64,000 nt of DNA, taken from assembly GCA_026129865.1 (NCBI GenBank), contig JAHCHG010000011.1:89583-153582 (forward strand). Direction: 5' to 3'. The notes under the pieces are model-generated. The model made no database searches, was not told the DNA's origin, and worked only from the letters and a program-made list of their open reading frames with translations. Source of the stretch: Pyrinomonadaceae bacterium (GTDB taxonomy: Bacteria > Acidobacteriota > Blastocatellia > Pyrinomonadales > Pyrinomonadaceae). The translations under genes were made by a program, and so were the position numbers. Position 1 is the stretch's first letter. Every line of letters begins with the position of its first letter. Below, piece by piece: positions 50,761 to 57,513 of this stretch.

Positions 50761-50970
50761 TTACCAGAAAATCCTGGAAAGAAAGCTCTTAACCGTAAAT
50801 AGGATATCGCTATCATTGGCTGTGGTGTCGATCGTCGTAATGACAGTCGGCTGTCCGCCGGTCAAACATGTTCCTTCGCAGCTGCGTCCACCCGAGGTCA
50901 TGTCACCGTCGGCGAAAGAAACTGTCGAAAACATAGCGATAACCAAAGCGATTTTAAGTGTCGATTTCAT
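50761..50970 (-). CDS. Small secreted Cys-containing peptide
   Basis: 69 residues from ATG 50970, which has TTGGAGAA about ten bases upstream (the frame is open further, across the divergent promoter, and is not used). Signal peptide KSTLKIALVIAMFSTVSFA, cleavage before DGD, giving a mature peptide of about 49 residues with SGGRSCEGTCLTGG (two Cys, possible disulfide) and an amphipathic C-terminus (DILFTVKSFLSRIFW) rich in aromatic and basic residues. I do not recognise a family. Between the CI-like and TPR genes and divergent from the latter; it may be a signal or toxin-like peptide. Confidence 0.65.
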   Translation of the reverse strand: MKSTLKIALVIAMFSTVSFADGDMTSGGRSCEGTCLTGGQPTVITTIDTTANDSDILFTVKSFLSRIFW

Positions 50971-50994
50971 AGAAATATTCTCCAATTGTTTTTC

Positions 50995-51023
50995 TTGATA
51001 CTCTTGAGTATCGCGTTTATAAT
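50995..51023 (+). promoter_or_regulatory. Divergent promoter with perfect palindromic operator
   Basis: -35 TTGATA (50995-51000), 17-base spacer, consensus -10 TATAAT (51018-51023), driving the TPR gene. The perfect palindrome GATACTCTTGAGTATC (50997-51012) overlaps the -35 and spacer, a position suited to repression. It also lies 27 bases upstream of the secreted-peptide ATG on the other strand, so one regulator could control both. Confidence 0.8.
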
Positions 51024-51051
51024 ACCAAACAACTTCGCCTAAAAATGGAAC

Positions 51052-52491
51052 ATGAAAACTCTCATCAAAAATCCGAAGCTTTTGGTAAACAGCCTCTTTC
51101 ATCTTGAACGGGCGGGAAAGTATCAAAAAGCATTCGACGAAGTGTCGCAGTTTTGGACCGACACATCTAAATCACCGGAACTCGATTCGCTCGAACCCGC
51201 GGATGAGGCAGAACTGCTTTTGCGCTGCGGCGCGCTTGCCGGTTTTCTCGGTTACAACAACGAGCTCAAAAACGCCCAGGACAAATCGAGAAATCTTCTC
51301 ACCAAAGCCCGGGATAAATTCATTAATTTAGAGAAAACGGACAAGATCGCCGAGTGTGAAAACTACATGGCGCTTGCGTATTGGCGCACCGGCGAATTGG
51401 AAGAAGCCGAAGCCTGGATTGCCGAGGCGCTGGGACGAGATGTTGCTCCGCATTCATATGTAAGAGCGCAAACGTATATCGTTGAGAGCAAGGTCGTTTT
51501 TGCCAAAGGAAACTTTGAAGCGCTAAGCGAGAAGTTTCGGCGGATCGAACCGTTGATAATTCGCTTAGGCGACGATGGAATTCTCGGTGATTTTTATAAT
51601 CATTTCGGACTTGCAGCAAAGAATCTAGGCGACAAAGTTTTGGCGCGCGTCTATCTGGAGTTAGCCGCGCATCATCATCGGCTTTCGGGTCATCGAATGT
51701 TTTATGGAACGGTAAGAAATAACCTCGCACAGCTTTTGCGGTCTGAGAATGATTTCGACGGTGCGCACCAGATGATCGACAGCGCGGCAGCAGTTTTTGC
51801 GGAAATAGGAGATAACGTCCGGGAAGGATTTTCGCTTGATACAAAGGCTAATATCTATTTCGATCAAGGAAATTACGATGACGCGCTGGCAACGGTGGAA
51901 AGATCACTGAAGATTCTGGAATCTTGCGAAAATGCCGCGTACGTAGTCGAAACTTTGATGACAAAGACGCGCATAATTCTTGCAAAAGACGACTTTTATA
52001 ATGCTACCTTGACGCTGTTCGAAGCCGTTCAGATCGCGAAAAAAAATATCAGCGAAGAAGCCGCGCGGAAGATCGTCAAGCAATTCGAAGACGAGATCGG
52101 TCGCAACATTTCGGCACCATCTAATCGAACCAGTGAATATTCCGAAGCGATCGAACTCGCACTTCCGGCTTCGCTTGCGCATTATGACAAATATGAGATC
52201 GTGAGGATCAGGAATTCACATTTGGAAGCGGTCGGAATTGTAAAAGGCAGCCTTGCGGTCGTTGTGGATGAAGAGGTTTCCCGCGGCGATCTTGCGGCGA
52301 TCATGAAGATCGACGACGGTTCGATATATTGCGGCTTTTTCGATCTAGATTTCGGCATCATTTGTCTTGAAGGGATCGATTCGGAGCCGCAGCTTCACGA
52401 CGCGGATGAGATAAAGATTCTTGGTAAGATCGTCGGACATTGTTCGGGAGAGATCGACCGCGACGGTAAATTGATCGTTCGAACGGTTTAG
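51052..52491 (+). CDS. Cytoplasmic TPR protein with degenerate S24/LexA-like domain
   Basis: 479 residues, no signal peptide. Residues about 10-360 form eight to nine TPRs (NYMALAYWRTGELEEAEAWIAEAL; FYNHFGLAAKNLGDKVLARVYLELAAHHHRLSG; ANIYFDQGNYDDALATVERSL), a layout like peptide-sensing Rap/PlcR proteins. Residues 382-479 resemble an S24 fold (AVGIVKGSLAVVVDEEVSRGDLAAIMKIDDGSIY, then EIKILGKIVG), but the Ser and Lys of the catalytic dyad are missing (SM-type position reads HL at 390-391). It has no DNA-binding domain; the CI-like gene next door may supply one. Its stop overlaps the convergent debranching gene. Confidence 0.75.
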   Translation: MKTLIKNPKLLVNSLFHLERAGKYQKAFDEVSQFWTDTSKSPELDSLEPADEAELLLRCGALAGFLGYNNELKNAQDKSRNLLTKARDKFINLEKTDKIAECENYMALAYWRTGELEEAEAWIAEALGRDVAPHSYVRAQTYIVESKVVFAKGNFEALSEKFRRIEPLIIRLGDDGILGDFYNHFGLAAKNLGDKVLARVYLELAAHHHRLSGHRMFYGTVRNNLAQLLRSENDFDGAHQMIDSAAAVFAEIGDNVREGFSLDTKANIYFDQGNYDDALATVERSLKILESCENAAYVVETLMTKTRIILAKDDFYNATLTLFEAVQIAKKNISEEAARKIVKQFEDEIGRNISAPSNRTSEYSEAIELALPASLAHYDKYEIVRIRNSHLEAVGIVKGSLAVVVDEEVSRGDLAAIMKIDDGSIYCGFFDLDFGIICLEGIDSEPQLHDADEIKILGKIVGHCSGEIDRDGKLIVRTV

Positions 52492-54446
52492 GGAAAAGCT
52501 TTTAAGCTTCGAATAACTTCCGCAATGCTCCATGCTTGGGCAAAACATCCGCGCGGATGATGAGGTGCGTCGCCGTCAAAGATCTCTGAGATCTGACCGA
52601 CGCCGGCTTCTGATAAATGTGCTTCGAATCCGCTTAAATATTCTTTTATCTTTTGACTTGTTTGATGTCCGTTCGGATAAACTTTTCGATAAGCTTCGAT
52701 GAAAGGTCCGATCAGCCAGCCCCAAACGGTGCCCTGATGATAAGCGGAATCGCGATCCAGCGGCGAACCGATATACGTGCCGCGATATGCCGGATCGCCG
52801 GGTGAAAGCGATCTTAAACCGACCGGTGTAAGCAACTCCGATTCAACTTTCTCAACGACTTTCCGGGCATGCCCGATCGACAACATTGAATAATGCAGGC
52901 TGACGGCAAATATCTGATTCGGTCGAATGCTTGAGTCGCGGTCGCCGTTGCTGACGACGTCGTAAAGGCATTCGGCTTCTGAATTCCAAAATGCTTTATG
53001 AAAACTTTCCTTGGCGATCTCGGCGGTTGTGCTGTATTGTTCGGCGCCGTCTCGGTCGCCGAACCGGTCGGCGAGCGACTGAATCGTCCGAAGCGCGTTA
53101 TACCAAAGCGCCTGAATTTCGACCGGCTTGCCGCGGCGCGGAGTAAAAACCGTGTCGTCGAATTTCGCGTCCATCCAGGTCAATTGCGATCCTTCTTCGC
53201 CGGAAAACAGCAGCCCGTCCGTATCGACGTGAATGTTGTAACGAGTTCCCTTTAGGTGCCAAACAATGCTTTCGACGAGCTTTGGATAAATCTTGCTTTC
53301 AATAAAATCCCAGTCGCCGGTTTCCTCAAGATAAGCGCGAACGGCTTCGAAATACCAGAGAGTTGCGTCAACTGTGTTGTATTCCGCGTCTTCACCTATG
53401 TCCGGAAAACGGTTAGGGAGCATTCCCTTTGAAAAATGCTTCGAATATTCACGAATAATGCTTTTCGCAGCGTCCTGCCGGTTTGTCGCTAGCGTCAATC
53501 CCAACAGCGAGATCATCGTGTCGCGACCCCAATCGGAAAACCATGGATACCCGGCGATGATCGTTCGACCTTCGCCGCGCGAAACTATGAACTGATCCGC
53601 TGCAAGCGTTAAGTTCGCCGAAAATTCATCGGCACAATCTGCGATCTTCACTAAATGTTTCCGCCGTGCAGATTCGTTCTTTTCAAGTTTTTCAGTGTTC
53701 GACACGCTGTATTCCTTAGTTGAAATTATTACTTCCGCGGGTTTGGAAAGATCAAATTCCATTTTGAACGGTTGATAAAGGTCTTCACGAAAATCGAAAC
53801 CCCGTTCTTTTTCGATGTAATATTCGAAATTCAAATACCAGTTCCCCGTTTTTTCGATCGATCGCGCATTATGGCATACGAAAACCGAGGGGCAATCGTT
53901 AAGCGGGCGAACGGTAATGCAATTGCCGCGTTCGGTAAATTTCATCAACGGATCGTCTGACCTATGCTGAAGAGAATGATAATCGGAGAACGAAAAAAGC
54001 GGTTCGAGAACGAGCTTTGGCAGCGGCGATCTCTTTTCCTCTGAGTTCTTTATGTGCCACCGGCAAACGGTTGTATTTTCACCGTTTACCATGAAAATAG
54101 CTTTTTCGATCTGAAATCCGCCGACTTCAAATGTCCAAATCGGAAATGGATCGAGCCGAAACTCGCTTAAATATTGAAACCCCGACGGATGAACCGCGCC
54201 CGGAAATTGATTTGAGGAAAGTCCAAAGCGTTCTTCGCCGACAACCAGCGTTTCTTCGAATTTGGACAAAGTTGTAACCCTGCCGAGCGGTGGTTTCAAC
54301 GCCGCCGTCAAAAGCCCGTGATATCGCCGTGTGTTCGCGCCGGAAATGGTAGAACAGGCAAAACCGCCGATACCGTTTGTCTCAAGCCATTCGCGTGACG
54401 AGGATTCTTCAAAGCTGCCGCAGATTTCTCGACCGATCGTAATCAT
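52488..54446 (-). CDS. Glycogen debranching enzyme (amylo-alpha-1,6-glucosidase, GH133)
   Basis: A 652-residue cytoplasmic enzyme. N-terminal domain with the signature EWLETNGIGGFACSTISGANTRRYHGLLTAAL, then the (alpha/alpha)6 GDE domain: GYPWFSDWGRDTMISLLGL, TVDATLWYFEAVRAYL, SQLTWMDAKF and SPLDRDSAYHQGTVWGWLIGPFIEAY. It hydrolyses alpha-1,6 branches of glycogen. The 3' end overlaps that of the convergent TPR gene by four bases, without room for a separate terminator. Confidence 0.93.
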   Translation of the reverse strand: MITIGREICGSFEESSSREWLETNGIGGFACSTISGANTRRYHGLLTAALKPPLGRVTTLSKFEETLVVGEERFGLSSNQFPGAVHPSGFQYLSEFRLDPFPIWTFEVGGFQIEKAIFMVNGENTTVCRWHIKNSEEKRSPLPKLVLEPLFSFSDYHSLQHRSDDPLMKFTERGNCITVRPLNDCPSVFVCHNARSIEKTGNWYLNFEYYIEKERGFDFREDLYQPFKMEFDLSKPAEVIISTKEYSVSNTEKLEKNESARRKHLVKIADCADEFSANLTLAADQFIVSRGEGRTIIAGYPWFSDWGRDTMISLLGLTLATNRQDAAKSIIREYSKHFSKGMLPNRFPDIGEDAEYNTVDATLWYFEAVRAYLEETGDWDFIESKIYPKLVESIVWHLKGTRYNIHVDTDGLLFSGEEGSQLTWMDAKFDDTVFTPRRGKPVEIQALWYNALRTIQSLADRFGDRDGAEQYSTTAEIAKESFHKAFWNSEAECLYDVVSNGDRDSSIRPNQIFAVSLHYSMLSIGHARKVVEKVESELLTPVGLRSLSPGDPAYRGTYIGSPLDRDSAYHQGTVWGWLIGPFIEAYRKVYPNGHQTSQKIKEYLSGFEAHLSEAGVGQISEIFDGDAPHHPRGCFAQAWSIAEVIRSLKAFP

Positions 54447-54525
54447 TTGAAATTTTTCCGTTAAATATTTGGGCTATCAAAACTTTACCGAAACTTTCCC
54501 GTTCTTCAAAATCGAGATTTTTGTA

Positions 54526-54573
54526 ATCAAAACGCAAAAGGAATCGCGACGGCGATTCCTTTTGCGTTTTGAT
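54526..54573. terminator. Very long perfect hairpin (22-bp stem)
   Basis: Arms 54526-54547 and 54552-54573 are perfectly complementary over 22 bp with the four-base loop GACG; the stem contains AAAAGGAATCGC / GCGATTCCTTTT. It lies just beyond the stop of the TPR lipoprotein gene and upstream of the debranching gene, both on the minus strand, so it should end the DUF4394-DUF4331-TPR transcript. Confidence 0.85.
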
Positions 54574-54588
54574 GGTCGAAACGTTCAG

Positions 54589-55893
54589 TTAACTTAACGA
54601 TTCAAGAGTACTTTTTGCAGTTTCCGCCTGGAACGGATCGAATTTCGGGTTCAATTTCAAAGCCTTCGTCAAAAGTTGTTTCGCTTTCACTTTGTTTCCC
54701 GCTTCCAGTTCGATCATTCCGGCGTGATAAATGATAATCGCATCTTTGGTGTTCAGGCGCATCGCGTTGGCGATCTGAACTTTCGCTTCATCGATCTTAC
54801 CCGATTTATACAAACACCAGGCAAGACTGTCGGCGGTATAGATATCCCTGTGCGTTTTTGCTTCGAACGCCGCTATTTCCAAAGCTTTCGGCAAATTTTC
54901 GCCGCGGTCCGCCCACAGAAGTGTGATTTTCCGGTGATCTATGCTCTCCGGTCCCATCTCCGTTTGCGCAGCGATCTCGTAATATCGGCGCGCTTCATCC
55001 GGATTTCCGAGTTTCGTAAATGCATGACCGAGATTTATCGCCGTTTCCGTGCTTTTCGAACGCGCCTGAGAATTTTCAAGAAACGTTATCGCTTCCTGCG
55101 GTTTTTCAAGAGCGAGTAAGATCTTGCCCTTGCCCGCCAGCGCGAGATGATAATCCGGAAACGTTGAGAGCGCCTCATCGTATGTTTGTTCGGCTTTCTG
55201 ATAATCGCCGATCTCGAAATATTCCTTTGCGAGCCGCACCAAACACCATGCCTGTGCTTCTTTATCAGCCGGATCGGCAATTCGCGCTGCAGTTGTCATC
55301 GCATTGATGGCACCTTCGCTGTCGCCGTACAGCGAGCGAACATGCGCAACGCGCGAATAAGACGCCGTGTCCGGGCGCATATCGACCATTTTCTGAACGT
55401 TTTCGAGTGCTGCTTCGTAATTTCCGATCTCGACATTTGCATCTGTTAGAACGCCGTAAAAAAATGCGTCATCGGGATATTTCTGCTGAAGTTTTCCGCC
55501 CAGGATCAAGGCTTCGGGAAATTGATGAAATGTTAACAGCAGCGATGCGCGGATCTTGTTTGCTTCGAAATTGTCTGCGTCAATTTCCAATGCCTTCGAA
55601 ACCGCTTCGTTCGCCTTTTCATTGATCTTAAAATCCCCGGTTTCGCGAGCCTGACGAATATATGCGACCGCTAAACGGCTATATCCCTGCGGCGAATTGG
55701 GCGCCTTTTCGATCAGTTCTTTTGCAGCGCGAATCTCGGCGGTTTCCGCGGTCGCCGCCGACGATTCTTCGCTGCTTCCGGCTGACGCTGCGTTTTCTTG
55801 TATGCATGCCGTTGACAGGAGAACAGCCCCCAACAGCATCGCAACAGCCGAAATTGAATAAATTCTCTTCAAGTTTTTTCTCATTTTGATCAC
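54589..55893 (-). CDS. TPR lipoprotein
   Basis: 434 residues. The signal peptide with lipobox LLSTAC anchors it to a membrane; a Ser/Ala/Glu linker follows, then about ten TPRs (SPQGYSRLAVAYIRQARE; YHLALAGKGKILLALEKPQEAI; DAIIIYHAGMIELEAGNKVKAK) to the end. Third and last gene of a minus-strand unit with the DUF4331 and DUF4394 genes, suggesting it helps assemble or sense these secreted proteins (inference). Confidence 0.82.
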   Translation of the reverse strand: MIKMRKNLKRIYSISAVAMLLGAVLLSTACIQENAASAGSSEESSAATAETAEIRAAKELIEKAPNSPQGYSRLAVAYIRQARETGDFKINEKANEAVSKALEIDADNFEANKIRASLLLTFHQFPEALILGGKLQQKYPDDAFFYGVLTDANVEIGNYEAALENVQKMVDMRPDTASYSRVAHVRSLYGDSEGAINAMTTAARIADPADKEAQAWCLVRLAKEYFEIGDYQKAEQTYDEALSTFPDYHLALAGKGKILLALEKPQEAITFLENSQARSKSTETAINLGHAFTKLGNPDEARRYYEIAAQTEMGPESIDHRKITLLWADRGENLPKALEIAAFEAKTHRDIYTADSLAWCLYKSGKIDEAKVQIANAMRLNTKDAIIIYHAGMIELEAGNKVKAKQLLTKALKLNPKFDPFQAETAKSTLESLS

Positions 55894-55921
55894 CCTGCTT
55901 TTTCAGAAATTTTGATGAATT

Positions 55922-55953
55922 GCCGGAAATGCCGCGGTTGCAGCATTTCCGGC
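55922..55953. promoter_or_regulatory. Intercistronic stem-loop
   Basis: Perfect 11-bp stem GCCGGAAATGC (55922-55932) / GCATTTCCGGC (55943-55953) with a ten-base loop, between the DUF4331 stop and the TPR lipoprotein start. No T run follows on the minus strand, so an RNA-stability or processing role is more likely than termination. Confidence 0.6.
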
Positions 55954-55960
55954 GCTGCTA

Positions 55961-57490
55961 CTATTTGAACAATCCGTCAGTTCCAACGACCGGCAAATTG
56001 CCTGTGTCGCGCTTTGTTTCCGAAAGCTGCTGGTTCGACGAACGCGGCTGATTTCCCTGATTCGGAGTTCGAAGATACGGGAATCTTGTCAAAAGCGGTC
56101 CTTCCGGATTTGCGCTGACGCCGTCGCCAAGCGTGTTGTTCGGCGCCATGTTCGTTGCCGGAGTAAACGGCGTTCCGCCCGCAAGTGCGCGGAGCCCGAT
56201 GTCGGTTACGTCGTCAAAAGGACGTCGACCGTTCGGAAAACCGGCGATATCGCCGCCTAACAGTCCGAGACGATTCTGATTTGCGATCGGCGTTATCGGA
56301 ATTGCTACATTCAGGCGCAGATATTCATGCGGCTGTCCATCCGAAAGGAACGTCGTGTAGCCCGGTCCGGTTATCGAGTTTTCGGGGATTCCGGTTGCGA
56401 AAATCGCGACCAGATCGTTTCGCGGTGCGGGCGGAACTGTTATTCCGAACACAAAACTCATCAAGCGCGAGAGTTCCGGATCAAGAACGAACGGTGCCGC
56501 GACCGCATCATTTACAGGTGAAAGCGAGTTGAACGCGTCTTTCAAACGAAGCGGAATTACGACCTCGTTTACGAGCGGATTTCCGAGACGCGAGATCTGA
56601 CGCCACGCGCCCTGCGAACCTCGAGTCCCATCTGCGTTAATTACCGTTACCGATCTGCGGCTCGCCGTCGCCCAGACGCCGACGACAGCATCAGGCGCAG
56701 TTGAGCTTGCAGGAATTTGGCGCGAACGGGTAAGTTCCTGAATTGGAACTTCGATCGCGATCGAACTGACGTTATACCCTTGTGTCGTGTCGATTCCGCC
56801 GTTGGCGCCGATCGAATTCAAATTCAAACCGTCGAAAACGCTTCCGACGTCGATGTAGAAATACTCATCGCGCTGTCCTGCGAAAACCTTACCGCCGTTC
56901 GGAAGATTGTAAACCGCCGGCTGACCGAGATTTTGTTCGTAATTTGGCGTAACGCGCGGTCCGATATTGCTGGGCGGTACGATAAATCCGCCGCCGAGGA
57001 CCATTCCGCGGCGACCCGAACGCGTGTCGATGCGGGTTACAGAATAAGTTTGCGGCATATTGTAATCGATATCTGTCAGCGAGCTGATAACAGCATCTTC
57101 GTTGACCGTCGACATACCGAGCACCGTATTTCCGTTCAAAGTCCGGGTTGAAAACTGAAACTGGTAAACGATATCTTCAAGACCGTCGCCGGTGTTGTCG
57201 ATCTTTATTTCGTAAAGAACCGTGTCGTTAAACCGGTAATACTGCGGTCCGCCGGACGGATCCTGCAGCGGAATGTAGTTCGCGATCAAGGTTACGAACC
57301 CTTCGCGCCCCGGCTCAAGGCTTCGAAAAGCGTAAGTGTCTGTGTTGTCGGCAAACCGATCCATGCTGATGAGCGGCGCTTCGGCGTGGCTCGACGCAAA
57401 GGTCTGAAGTCCGGTCAACGCGATAAATAGTGTCATCACTGTGAAAATGCGAGCCATTTTCAAGCTTTGTTTGTATAAAAGATCTTTCAT
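55961..57490 (-). CDS. Secreted DUF4331 protein
   Basis: 509 residues. Signal peptide (ARIFTVMTLFIALTGLQTFA), then the DUF4331 domain: SSHAEAPLISMDRFADNTDTYAFRS, FVTLIANYIPLQDPSGGPQYYRFND, YEIKIDNTGDG, and the C-terminal GRRPFDDVTDIGLRALAGG with FPYLRTPNQG. As I recall, this family is often encoded next to TPR lipoproteins in acidobacteria and Bacteroidetes; its role is unknown. Only 23 bases separate it from the upstream DUF4394 gene. Confidence 0.9.
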   Translation of the reverse strand: MKDLLYKQSLKMARIFTVMTLFIALTGLQTFASSHAEAPLISMDRFADNTDTYAFRSLEPGREGFVTLIANYIPLQDPSGGPQYYRFNDTVLYEIKIDNTGDGLEDIVYQFQFSTRTLNGNTVLGMSTVNEDAVISSLTDIDYNMPQTYSVTRIDTRSGRRGMVLGGGFIVPPSNIGPRVTPNYEQNLGQPAVYNLPNGGKVFAGQRDEYFYIDVGSVFDGLNLNSIGANGGIDTTQGYNVSSIAIEVPIQELTRSRQIPASSTAPDAVVGVWATASRRSVTVINADGTRGSQGAWRQISRLGNPLVNEVVIPLRLKDAFNSLSPVNDAVAAPFVLDPELSRLMSFVFGITVPPAPRNDLVAIFATGIPENSITGPGYTTFLSDGQPHEYLRLNVAIPITPIANQNRLGLLGGDIAGFPNGRRPFDDVTDIGLRALAGGTPFTPATNMAPNNTLGDGVSANPEGPLLTRFPYLRTPNQGNQPRSSNQQLSETKRDTGNLPVVGTDGLFK

Positions 57491-57513
57491 TTTATTCCTC
57501 CAATGGAATTTGA

